From contig NZ_AUHH01000009.1 in the NCBI RefSeq assembly GCF_000423085.1, forward strand, positions 1 through 64,000: 64,000 bases of DNA. The letters run 5' to 3'. Positions within the stretch are counted from its first letter, which is position 1, and each line of letters starts with the position of its first letter. The stretch comes from Granulicoccus phenolivorans DSM 17626 = NBRC 107789 = JCM 15570. GTDB taxonomy: Bacteria; Actinomycetota; Actinomycetes; Propionibacteriales; Propionibacteriaceae. The position numbers and the translations under genes were made by a program. Under the pieces are notes generated by a model. The model ran no database searches. It saw only the letters and a program-made list of their open reading frames with translations, and was not told the origin of the DNA. Below are positions 55,163-63,161 of the stretch, in pieces.

Positions 55163-56092
55163 GTGCTCCCCCTGGTGCTGACCCATCCCAACTTCGATCC
55201 GGTCGCGATCCGGCTCGGACCGTTGCAGATCCACTGGTACGCGCTGATGTACCTGCTCGGATTCGCGGTCGGGTACGTGCTGCTGCGGGTCCGGATCCGG
55301 CACCAGCCGTACGCCCGGATCACCCGGCCGCGCAAATGGACCCCCGATGACATCGACGAGATCATCGTCGCGATCATCGTGGGCGTGATCGTCGGGGGCC
55401 GGCTGGGCTACTGCCTGTTCTACGAGCCGGCGAAATACCTGGCCAACCCGGTGGAGATCCTCTTCGTCTGGCAGGGCGGGATGAGCTTCCACGGCGGCGT
55501 CCTCGGCGTGGTGGTTGCCCTCGCGGTGTACGCCTGGCGCCGCAAGCGTCCCTTCCTCGAGGTCACCGACCTGATGGTGCCCGCGATCCCGCCGGGACTG
55601 GCCTTCGGCCGCTTCGGCAACTTCATCAACGGGGAACTGTGGGGGCGTCCGGCCGACCCGAGTCTGCCGTGGGCAATGGTCTTCCAGACCGGGGGACCGA
55701 CCCCGCGGCACCCCTCGCAGCTGTACGAGATGCTGCTCGAGGGCGTCCTGCTGTTCATCCTGCTGTGGGCGTACGCCCGCCGGGAACGCGCTCAGGGACA
55801 GGTGTCGGCAGCCTTCCTGATCGGCTACGGCACACTGCGCTTCCTCGCGGAATTCTTCCGGGAGCCCGACGGCTTCCTGGGGCTGCTGGGCTTCGGCCTG
55901 TCGATGGGGCAATGGCTGTCGCTGCCGATGATCGTGCTCGGGGTGATCGGATGGATCTGGGCCCGGCGACGCAATGTGCATCCGCCCCGGGCGGAAGCGG
56001 CTCCGGTGGCGGCGAAGGGGGCGGCCGGCCGGAGGGGGAGTGGTGGAAGCACCGCGCACAAGCCCCAGACCGACGCCGATTCCGCGGACTGA
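55163..56092 (+). CDS. lgt: Prolipoprotein diacylglyceryl transferase
   Basis: A 309-residue seven-helix enzyme adding diacylglycerol to the lipobox Cys of lipoprotein precursors. It has [16 protein letters not shown] at the start, [15 protein letters not shown], and the Lgt signature [21 protein letters not shown] near 145-165, then [13 protein letters not shown]. The C-terminal 40 residues are charged and disordered as in other actinobacterial Lgt. GTG or ATG choice aside, the reading frame is clear. Confidence 0.96.
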   Translation: MLPLVLTHPNFDPVAIRLGPLQIHWYALMYLLGFAVGYVLLRVRIRHQPYARITRPRKWTPDDIDEIIVAIIVGVIVGGRLGYCLFYEPAKYLANPVEILFVWQGGMSFHGGVLGVVVALAVYAWRRKRPFLEVTDLMVPAIPPGLAFGRFGNFINGELWGRPADPSLPWAMVFQTGGPTPRHPSQLYEMLLEGVLLFILLWAYARRERAQGQVSAAFLIGYGTLRFLAEFFREPDGFLGLLGFGLSMGQWLSLPMIVLGVIGWIWARRRNVHPPRAEAAPVAAKGAAGRRGSGGSTAHKPQTDADSAD

Positions 56093-56155
56093 ACCCCAAA
56101 GACGCGACACCGCACAGTTCTTCGTCGGGCACCCCGGCGTGGCACCATTGCCGCT

Positions 56156-57802
56156 ATGAGTCTCGACCTGCCCTACGTGCTGGCCGGCCGCTACGAATTG
56201 CTCGAGCGGCTCGGCGGCGGTGGCATGGGCGACGTCTATCGGGCCCGGGACCAGGTGCTCGAGCGGATCGTCGCGGTCAAGACCACCCGCAGCACGAGCC
56301 AGGATCCCACCGACAAAGCCCGCTTCCGGCGCGAAGCAATCGCTACCGCCGGACTGTCCGATCCGCACGTGGTGTCGGTCTACGACGCGGGCTACGACGG
56401 TGATCTGGCGTTCCTGGTGATGGAACTGCTGACCGGGCCGAGCCTGCAGCAGGCGCTCAAGGAGAACGGTCCTGCTCCGCTGGAGGAGGGGGTCCGGGTC
56501 CTCGATGCGGTCACCCGGGGCCTGATGGCCGCCCACGCGGTCGGCGTGGTGCACCGCGACATCAAGCCCGGCAACATCATGTACCACGAGAACCAGATCA
56601 AGATCGTGGACTTCGGGATCGCCCAGTTGGCCGACGGCGAGCATCTCACCGCGACGCACACCACGATGGGGACCGCGGCGTACATGTCACCGGAGCAGGC
56701 CTCGGGCCGGGGCGTCACTGCCGCGTCCGACATGTACGCCCTGGGCTGCGTGATGATGACGATGTTCACCGGGCAGCCGCCGTTCCAGGGTGATGCGATC
56801 ACCGTCGCCACCCAGCAGATCACCGCGGACCCGCCGCGGCTGGCCGATCGCCGGCCCGACCTGCCGCCGGCGTTGAGCGCGCTGATCGACGGCCTGCTCC
56901 GCAAGGATCCCGATCAGCGCCCGACCGCAGATCAGCTGCTGGAGGCATGCCGTCAGCTCAGCCGCGATCCGTACTCCGCGACCGCGATGGATGCGGTCAC
57001 CACCGCGCTGCCGGCCACCTCGGCCGCCCCCACCGCGACGGCCGCGACCCAGTTGCTGCCGCCGCAGCAGCCGGTGCATCAGCCGACGCCGATCGACGCT
57101 CCGGCCGGCCCGTACCAGCAGGCTCCGGTGGCGTCGGGGGCGTACGGGGACCAGGCCGTTGAGCAGGATCGGAAGAAGGGCCGCGGGGCGCTGTGGGCGG
57201 TCGCGATCGTGATCGGGTTGCTGGCGCTGGGCGGGGGCGCCTGGCTGCTGCTCGGGATGCCCGGCACCGGTTCCGGCGGGGCGTCGGTAACGCCGCCGGC
57301 CACCCCGACGCCCACGGCCGCCCGGTCGACCGAGCCGAGCACGGCCACCACCACGACGCGGCCGCCGACCACGCGGCCGCCGACCAGCAAGGCCGCTCCG
57401 ACCACGCAGGCGCCCACCCGCAGCCAGACCACGCAGACCACCCAGCCGGAGACCACGACCAGCCAGCCGACCCCGCCGACGCAGCCCTCGACCCCGGCCG
57501 GGGAGACCACCGGCGGGACCTCCGGGAACGGCAACTCCGGCACTGGGAATTCCGGCAACGGCACCAGTGGTGACGGCAACGCGAACTACTCCGAGAAGGT
57601 GACCCAGGCCCGTACGGCGCTGGGTCAGGTCAATGACCCCACGACCCGGACCGTGCTGCAGCAGACCTTCGAGACCGGCCTGCAGACCGGGTCCCCGGAC
57701 AGTGCCGCGAGGGACACCCTGACCGTGGCCAAGGGGATGCGTCAGGTCGGGGCGCTCAGCAAGGACGAGTACAAGAGTCTGTCCGCCGCCCTGAACAGCT
57801 GA
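56156..57802 (+). CDS. PknB-like Ser/Thr protein kinase, membrane-anchored
   Basis: A 548-residue kinase. The catalytic domain (1-275) has the Gly loop LGGGGMGDVYRARD, VAVKTTR (Lys), VVHRDIKPGNIM, KIVDFGIAQ and GTAAYMSPEQASG. A flexible Ala/Pro juxtamembrane region runs to about 340. One transmembrane helix GALWAVAIVIGLLALGGGAWLLL (about 343-365) follows, then an extracellular Thr/Pro-rich stalk and Gly/Asn/Ser run to about 478. A compact C-terminal domain (YSEKVTQARTALGQV...LSKDEYKSLSAALNS) ends the protein. There are no PASTA repeats, so the ligand is not peptidoglycan by this route. Confidence 0.94.
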   Translation: MSLDLPYVLAGRYELLERLGGGGMGDVYRARDQVLERIVAVKTTRSTSQDPTDKARFRREAIATAGLSDPHVVSVYDAGYDGDLAFLVMELLTGPSLQQALKENGPAPLEEGVRVLDAVTRGLMAAHAVGVVHRDIKPGNIMYHENQIKIVDFGIAQLADGEHLTATHTTMGTAAYMSPEQASGRGVTAASDMYALGCVMMTMFTGQPPFQGDAITVATQQITADPPRLADRRPDLPPALSALIDGLLRKDPDQRPTADQLLEACRQLSRDPYSATAMDAVTTALPATSAAPTATAATQLLPPQQPVHQPTPIDAPAGPYQQAPVASGAYGDQAVEQDRKKGRGALWAVAIVIGLLALGGGAWLLLGMPGTGSGGASVTPPATPTPTAARSTEPSTATTTTRPPTTRPPTSKAAPTTQAPTRSQTTQTTQPETTTSQPTPPTQPSTPAGETTGGTSGNGNSGTGNSGNGTSGDGNANYSEKVTQARTALGQVNDPTTRTVLQQTFETGLQTGSPDSAARDTLTVAKGMRQVGALSKDEYKSLSAALNS

Positions 57803-57860
57803 GCCGCCGGCGCGCCGCCGCGGTCGCGCAGCGGGCGCGTACCGCACCGAATTGAACCGA

Positions 57861-57888
57861 GCCGGGCACACCGATCGGTGTACCCGGC
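57861..57888. terminator. Bidirectional hairpin between kinase and protease genes
   Basis: GCCGGGCACACCG-AT-CGGTGTACCCGGC lies between the convergent kinase (ends 57802) and M48 protease (ends 57907). A long stem with one mismatch and no T-tract. Confidence 0.6.
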
Positions 57889-57906
57889 CCGACTGCGTGG
57901 TGGGGC

Positions 57907-59115
57907 TCAGCCCTGCGGCGGGCTCGGCGGCTGGTCATCCCCGCCGCCCGGGCGCGGATCCTGCGGATCATCGGGTCCGGAATCGCTGCGCCGGGGCCAG
58001 TCACTGCCCGGATCGGTCGGGTCCGACGCGCCCGGCGTACCGGGGCCGCCGGGCGTACCCGGACCACCCTTCGTACCCGAACCGGTTCCGGTCGCCTGCT
58101 GGAACTTGTCGCCCAGCCAGGCGGTGAGGTCGCTGATCCCCTCGCCGAGATCGCGCAGCAGTTTCGCGGCGGAGTCCTGGCTGTTGCGGATCGCGGTGGT
58201 GTACGAGTCGGCCGCGGCGGCCGCCTCCTGGGACAGCTTCGCAGAGGCGTCCTCGGAGCGCCGCGGATACTCCCCGGCCAGGATGTTCGCGTACTCCCCG
58301 GAGTCCACCCACTTGCGCAGTTCCCAGGCCCGGACCACGTTGAACGGGTGGGTGGTGTCCTCGACCAGCATGAACTTCAGCAGCGAGTCGTAGATGTTCT
58401 CGGTCGCGTCGTGCTCGCGCGCCTGATCGAGGAAGGCCTCCTCGTCCAGATCGGCCAGGTGGCCGCCGGAGGCGAGCTTCATTTCGACCCGGATCGCCGC
58501 CTGCGGATCCTGCGAGGCCAGCAGGCCCGCCCGGTCCCCGGACAGCTCCGCCTTGCGCGCCCACTCCATCAGCAGCGCCTGGATCGCGCGGATCCCGATC
58601 ATGCCGATCCGGAACGGCATCAGCACCGAACCGAAGGTGATCAGGTAGGCGAGCAGGGTGCGATACAGGGCGTGCCCGCTCATCGCATGGCCCAGCTCGT
58701 GGCCCAGCACGCAGCGCATCTCCTCATCGTCGAGCAGGTCGACCAGGGCGGAGTTGAGCAGGATCCGCGGCTCGTCCATGCCGATGCACATCGCGTTGAA
58801 CGTGGGGCTGGCCTGCACGAACAGTTCCGGCAACTGCGGGCAGTCCAGTGCCTCCCCGGCCTCCTGATACAGCTGGTGGATCCGCGGGAACTGCTTCTCC
58901 GAAACCCGGACGGTATTGCCGACCAGGAGGAACTTCACGGTGCGTTCGTTGATCAGGCCGGACAGCTTGCGAACCACCATGTCGAAGCCGCGCAGCTTGC
59001 GCAGGGCCACCAGGGCACCGCGATCGGCGGGATGCTCCCAGGCCCGGGAGGAGATGTCGGTGAGTTTCACCCGGGTGCGCGTCGGGTGGGTTTCGGGGTG
59101 CTCTGAATCAGTCAC
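57907..59115 (-). CDS. M48 family zinc metallopeptidase
   Basis: A 402-residue protease with the zinc motif GHELGHAMSGHALY (H-E-L-G-H, near 140) and a downstream Glu ligand region (RKAELSGDRAGLLASQD). A hydrophobic stretch after HALYRTLLAYLITFGSVL suggests membrane association. The last 60 residues are a Gly/Pro/Asp-rich tail (GGPGTPGGPGTPG) unlike HtpX. GTG 59115 overlaps the dinB stop (GTGA), so it is translated after dinB. Substrate unknown; quality control is the usual role. Confidence 0.9.
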   Translation of the reverse strand: MTDSEHPETHPTRTRVKLTDISSRAWEHPADRGALVALRKLRGFDMVVRKLSGLINERTVKFLLVGNTVRVSEKQFPRIHQLYQEAGEALDCPQLPELFVQASPTFNAMCIGMDEPRILLNSALVDLLDDEEMRCVLGHELGHAMSGHALYRTLLAYLITFGSVLMPFRIGMIGIRAIQALLMEWARKAELSGDRAGLLASQDPQAAIRVEMKLASGGHLADLDEEAFLDQAREHDATENIYDSLLKFMLVEDTTHPFNVVRAWELRKWVDSGEYANILAGEYPRRSEDASAKLSQEAAAAADSYTTAIRNSQDSAAKLLRDLGEGISDLTAWLGDKFQQATGTGSGTKGGPGTPGGPGTPGASDPTDPGSDWPRRSDSGPDDPQDPRPGGGDDQPPSPPQG

Positions 59116-60470
59116 TCGTCCAGTGTGCCTGCCCCTGGGTCAGCGAGTCGGAGGTGGGGATCATCGAGGGCGAAGGTACGCACCTTGCCCGGGCCGGTCT
59201 CGGCGGTCTCGAAGCGGACGGTGACCCGCCCACGGCCCGCGCCCCACACCCAGCCCGGCCCGTACTCGTCGTGGTGGACGTCGGCGCCGGGCAGCCACGG
59301 CGTGGGCCGCCGCAACCGGGACGGGCCCGGGTGCGGCTGCGGCGCGGGGCTTGCGGTCGGCGGGTTCACGGTCGGCGGGGTCGGGTCGGACGGCGCCCGG
59401 TCGAACAGCACATCCTGGCCGACCCCGGTCAGGCCGCTGACGCCGACGCCGAGCAGGCGTACGCCGGCCCCCAGGTCGATCCCGCTGGTCGCCAGCAGTT
59501 CCTGAGCGGCGGCGGCGATCGTGTCGGTGCGATCGGTAGCACCGTCGAAGGTGCGCGAGCGGGTGTGCTGGCTGAAGTCGGCGAGTTTGACCTTGATGGT
59601 GATCGTGCGGGCGAACAGTTGCGCGGTACGCAACCGGCGGGCGACCTCCTCGGCATGCCGATCCACCTCCGCGGCCAGGTCCACCGGGCTGGTCAGGTCG
59701 GTGACGAAGGTGTCCTCCACCGAGATGGATTTCGCCTCGCGCTCGGCCTCGACCCGGCGGTCGTCGCGGGCGTACGCCAGGGCGTGCAGGTTGGTGCCGG
59801 CCGCGCGGCCGAGTTCGCGGATCAGTTCGGCCTCGGAGACCTGCTGGAGGTCGGCGACGGTGCGTACGCCCAGGCGGGCCAGCCGTTCCCGGGTCACCGG
59901 TCCGACCCCCGGGATGATCCCGACCGCCATCGGCGCGATGGTGGCGACCTCCGAACCCGGCGCGATCACGGTCACCCCGTCGGGCTTGTTCAGTTCGGTG
60001 GCGACCTTGGCGATGAACTTGCTCGAGCCGACCCCGACCGAGCAGGTCAGGCCGCCGGTGACCTCGTACACCCGATCCTTCAGGGCATGCACCAGGTCGG
60101 TCAGCCGGTCGGGGTCCACCGGTTCGGCGGCGGCGGTCAGGTCGACGAACGCCTCGTCCAGCGAGAGCGGTTCGACCAGCGGGGACAGCGCCCGCAACTG
60201 CGTCATCACCAGCCGGCTGGCCGCCCGGTAGGCCCCGAACCGGACGGCCAGAAAGGCGGCGTGCGGGCAGCGCCGCCGGGCCTCGTGGGTCGGCATGGCG
60301 CTGCGTACCCCGAACACCCGGGCCTCGTAGGACGCGGTGGACACCACCCCGCGGCCACCGATCCCGGCGACGATCACCGGCTTGCCGCGCAGCGACGGCT
60401 TGTCGCGTTGCTCGACGGAGGCGAAAAAGGCATCCATGTCCAGGTGGAGGATGGAAGCCGTCGAACGCAC
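59112..60470 (-). CDS. dinB: DNA polymerase IV
   Basis: A 452-residue Y-family polymerase: HLDMDAFFASVEQRDKP (catalytic Asp), SYEARVFGVRSAMP, SLDEAFVDLTA (catalytic D-E), then IPGVGPVTRERLARLG and the little-finger domain. It extends about 70 residues past the usual end into GADVHHDEYGPGWVWGAGRGRVTVRFE, a small Tudor-like beta module known in other actinobacterial DinB proteins. The beta-clamp-binding motif is probably near SGLTGVGQDVLF. GTG start; followed by the M48 protease gene. Confidence 0.94.
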   Translation of the reverse strand: MRSTASILHLDMDAFFASVEQRDKPSLRGKPVIVAGIGGRGVVSTASYEARVFGVRSAMPTHEARRRCPHAAFLAVRFGAYRAASRLVMTQLRALSPLVEPLSLDEAFVDLTAAAEPVDPDRLTDLVHALKDRVYEVTGGLTCSVGVGSSKFIAKVATELNKPDGVTVIAPGSEVATIAPMAVGIIPGVGPVTRERLARLGVRTVADLQQVSEAELIRELGRAAGTNLHALAYARDDRRVEAEREAKSISVEDTFVTDLTSPVDLAAEVDRHAEEVARRLRTAQLFARTITIKVKLADFSQHTRSRTFDGATDRTDTIAAAAQELLATSGIDLGAGVRLLGVGVSGLTGVGQDVLFDRAPSDPTPPTVNPPTASPAPQPHPGPSRLRRPTPWLPGADVHHDEYGPGWVWGAGRGRVTVRFETAETGPGKVRTFALDDPHLRLADPGAGTLDE

Positions 60471-60509
60471 ATCCCATTCTTACCCCCGCGGATGCATACC
60501 GTGGGCCGG

Positions 60510-61463
60510 CTACGCGCCGTGGTCGGGGCCGGACGCCGACCGGCTCACCGTGGTCGTCACGTCGATCCGGGTCAGCTTGTGCGGGTTGCGGACCGCGAAG
60601 ATCCGGCTGATCCGGTCGGCCTCGAAGGTGAAGCCGATCGCGGTGTCGTGCCCGTCGGGCAGATCCAGCAGCAGGGCGCCGGGCCCCCCGTTCAACCGCA
60701 TCGGCACCAGCCGGGCCGCCGGGGCGACCCGGACGAACCCGCTGAGCAGGCGAGCCACCTTGGTCGCACCGAGGACCGGGTGGAAGACCGCCTGGGCGAT
60801 GCCGCCGCCGTCGGCCACGAGGACGACATCGGGGGCAAGCACGTCGAGCAGACCCTGCAGGTCGCCGCCGCCGACCGCGGCCAGGAATCGTTCGACCACC
60901 CGCTCCTGCTGGGCACTGTCGACGTTCATCCGCGGTCGCCGGGCCGCCACGTGGGCGCGGGCCCGGTGGCCGATCTGGCGTACCGCCGCGTCGGATTTGT
61001 CGACAGCCTCGGCGATCTCGGCGTACGGAACGTCGAAGACCTCCCGCAGCACGAACACCGCCCGCTCGGTCGGCGTCAGTGTCTCCAGCACGGTCAACAT
61101 GGCGAAGGACACGCTCTCGGCGAGCTCGACGTCATCGGCCACGTCCGCGGTCGTGTGCAGCGGTTCGGGCAGCCACTCCCCGACGTACGCCTCCCGCCGC
61201 CGGGCATTGGCGCGGATCTGGTCCAGCGCCTTGCGGGTCACCATCCGGACCAGGAAGGCGCGGGGATCGCGGACCTCCGCCCGGGCCGGGGCACCGATCG
61301 CGTCCCACCGCAGCCAGGTCTCCTGCACCACGTCCTCGGCATCGGCGGCCGAGCCGAGCATCTCGTAGGCGACGGTGAACAGCAGACCGCGGTGGGTGAG
61401 GAACGGATCGGTGCCCAACGGGTCCGTGCCCAACGGGTCCGTGCCCAACGGGTCAGGGGTCAC
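60510..61463 (-). CDS. ECF41-type RNA polymerase sigma factor (SigJ-like)
   Basis: A 317-residue ECF sigma factor. Sigma region 2 (LLFTVAYEMLGSAADAEDVVQETWLRW) and region 4 (LTPTERAVFVLREVFDVPYAEIAEAV) are followed by a SnoaL-like C-terminal extension (about 185-300), the regulatory domain of ECF41. The N-terminus has a DPLGT triple repeat from a 15-bp tandem repeat. GTG 61463 overlaps the stop of the CMD-like gene upstream (GTGA). ECF41 factors are typically encoded beside a carboxymuconolactone decarboxylase, oxidoreductase or epimerase and switch on that gene; here the promoter at 62081-62107 fits that rule. Confidence 0.93.
   Translation of the reverse strand: MTPDPLGTDPLGTDPLGTDPFLTHRGLLFTVAYEMLGSAADAEDVVQETWLRWDAIGAPARAEVRDPRAFLVRMVTRKALDQIRANARRREAYVGEWLPEPLHTTADVADDVELAESVSFAMLTVLETLTPTERAVFVLREVFDVPYAEIAEAVDKSDAAVRQIGHRARAHVAARRPRMNVDSAQQERVVERFLAAVGGGDLQGLLDVLAPDVVLVADGGGIAQAVFHPVLGATKVARLLSGFVRVAPAARLVPMRLNGGPGALLLDLPDGHDTAIGFTFEADRISRIFAVRNPHKLTRIDVTTTVSRSASGPDHGA
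61411..61455 (-). repeat. 15-bp triple tandem repeat in the sigma factor N-terminus
   Basis: GTGCCCAACGGGTCC at 61411-61425, 61426-61440 and (last base changed) 61441-61455 on the plus strand, encoding DPLGT three times. In-frame copy-number change would lengthen the flexible N-terminus without breaking the frame. Confidence 0.92.
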
Positions 61464-62047
61464 GATCCCGACCCTACGCCGGTGCGCTGGGCCAGCGGCT
61501 TGAGCCCGCAGGCCGCGGCGAACCCGTCGGACTCGATTCCGAGCGCGACATTCGCGCGGGTGGTGAAGTTGGCGAAGGCGATGATGCCGGTCAGCTCGAC
61601 CAGGGCCGCGTCCCCGATCCGGGCGCGCAGGGATGCCACCATCTCGTCGGTCACCGTGGGCTCGGTCTCGGTCATCGCCGCGGCGTACGCCAGAACCTCA
61701 CGCTCGAGTGGGCTGAAGGCCGCGGACTCGCGCCAGCGCGGGATCTCGCGGGCCTTGTCCATGTCGAGATTCTTGTTGTGCGCCTCGAAATAGTTGAAGT
61801 CGAGGCACCAGGAGCAGCCGACCTGGGAGGCCACCGCCATGTGCGCGAAAGACTTGAGCTGCTGATCGCAGGCGTCCCATTTCTGTATCTTGCCGCCGAC
61901 GCCGAACATGGACATCATCACCTTCTGGTTGTGCCAGTAGACCCCGACGGAGCTGGGGACCTGGCCCAGGGTCTTCTTGGCGGCGCGCTGGATGAGCGCG
62001 CCCTTGAGGCCGGTGATCGGGGCCGGGGGGATCCGGGTTTCGGACAT
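61460..62047 (-). CDS. Carboxymuconolactone decarboxylase-like (AhpD-fold) protein
   Basis: A 195-residue helical AhpD-like protein with the redox C-x-x-C in VGCSWCLDFNYFEAH (about 79-93) and the usual HMAVASQ helix before it. The ATG 62047 has AGGAGG upstream and is preferred over 62080. First gene of the operon with the ECF41 sigma factor. Members linked to ECF41 are thought to act in a redox or detoxification step. The operon promoter matches the ECF41 consensus. Confidence 0.92.
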   Translation of the reverse strand: MSETRIPPAPITGLKGALIQRAAKKTLGQVPSSVGVYWHNQKVMMSMFGVGGKIQKWDACDQQLKSFAHMAVASQVGCSWCLDFNYFEAHNKNLDMDKAREIPRWRESAAFSPLEREVLAYAAAMTETEPTVTDEMVASLRARIGDAALVELTGIIAFANFTTRANVALGIESDGFAAACGLKPLAQRTGVGSGS

Positions 62048-62080
62048 GACATCCTCCTGAGGAGTGGGTTTTGCCATCAA

Positions 62081-62107
62081 GACGCCGCCGGGCGTCGAAA
62101 TGTGACA
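62081..62107 (-). promoter_or_regulatory. ECF41-type promoter (TGTCACA-N16-CGTC)
   Basis: On the minus strand: TGTCACA (62101-62107), exactly 16 bp, CGTC (62081-62084), 34 bp before the CMD-like ATG. This is the consensus described for ECF41 sigma factors, upstream of the operon that encodes one. Strong support for autoregulation. Confidence 0.85.
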
Positions 62108-62151
62108 GCTGAGCGGCCCCGGGCGGCGGCCGGGCCGGTTACGGTTACCCG

Positions 62152-63081
62152 GTGAGCGAACAGACCTTTCCCGACCCGGCCCAGTGGCAGCCCGTCCCGG
62201 GCTTCGAGTTCACCGACATCACCTATCACCGGGCGATCGACGTGCCCGCGGTACGCATCGCGTTCGACCGGCCGGAGGTACGCAATGCGTTCCGGCCGCA
62301 CACCGTCGATGAGCTGTACACCGCGCTGGATCATGCCCGGATGAGCTCCGATGTCGGCTGCATCCTGCTGACCGGGAACGGACCCTCGGCCAAGGACGGC
62401 GGCTGGGCGTTCTGTTCCGGCGGCGACCAGCGGATCCGTGGTCGCTCGGGCTATCAGTACGCCGTGGCCGACGAGGCGGGGCGGCCGGCGTTGGGGGAGA
62501 CCGTCGAGACGGTGGATCCGGCGCGGGCCGGGCGGTTGCACATCCTGGAGGTGCAGCGGCTGATCCGGTTCATGCCGAAGGTGGTGATCGCGCTGGTCAA
62601 CGGCTGGGCCGCCGGGGGCGGGCATTCGCTGCATGTGGTCTGCGACCTGACTCTGGCCAGCCAGGAGCATGCCCGGTTCAAGCAGACCGATGCCGATGTC
62701 GGTTCGTTCGACGGCGGATACGGCTCGGCGTACCTCGCGCGACAGGTGGGGCAGAAGTTCGCCCGGGAGATCTTCTTCCTCGGCGACACCTACGACGCCG
62801 AGGACGGCTACCGGATGGGGATGGTGAACAAGGTCGTGCCGCACGCCGACCTGGAGAACGTCGGGCTGGAATGGGCGGCCAAGATCTGCGGGAAGTCCCC
62901 GACGGCGCAGCGGATGCTGAAGTATTCGTTCAACCTGATCGACGACGGCCTGGTCGGGCAGCAGGTGTTCGCCGGGGAGACGACGCGGCTGGCGTACATG
63001 ACCGACGAAGCGGTCGAGGGACGTGACTCGTTCCTGGAGAAGCGGGATCCGGACTGGTCCAAGTTCCCCTACTACTACTGA
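62152..63081 (+). CDS. menB: 1,4-dihydroxy-2-naphthoyl-CoA synthase
   Basis: A 309-residue crotonase-fold enzyme closing the naphthoate ring in menaquinone synthesis. It has VRIAFDRPEVRNAFRPHTVDEL, WAFCSGGDQRIRG (the oxyanion and GGDQ signature of MenB), VIALVNGWAAGGGHSLHVVCDLTLAS, DADVGSFDGGYGSAYLARQVG, and the C-terminal FLEKRDPDWSKFPYYY. Length is typical of the actinobacterial form. GTG start, divergent from the CMD-like gene. Confidence 0.96.
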   Translation: MSEQTFPDPAQWQPVPGFEFTDITYHRAIDVPAVRIAFDRPEVRNAFRPHTVDELYTALDHARMSSDVGCILLTGNGPSAKDGGWAFCSGGDQRIRGRSGYQYAVADEAGRPALGETVETVDPARAGRLHILEVQRLIRFMPKVVIALVNGWAAGGGHSLHVVCDLTLASQEHARFKQTDADVGSFDGGYGSAYLARQVGQKFAREIFFLGDTYDAEDGYRMGMVNKVVPHADLENVGLEWAAKICGKSPTAQRMLKYSFNLIDDGLVGQQVFAGETTRLAYMTDEAVEGRDSFLEKRDPDWSKFPYYY

Positions 63082-63161
63082 GGCAGCGGCCGCCGAATAC
63101 TCACTCAAGACCCACTTCCCCGGGTGAGTGTGCATTTAGGGCACCCCGTAAAGTGACACTC

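Noticed and set aside
59154-61793. A plus-strand 879-codon frame
   Set aside because: It is antisense to dinB, the ECF41 sigma factor and the CMD-like gene, with low-complexity composition and no motif.
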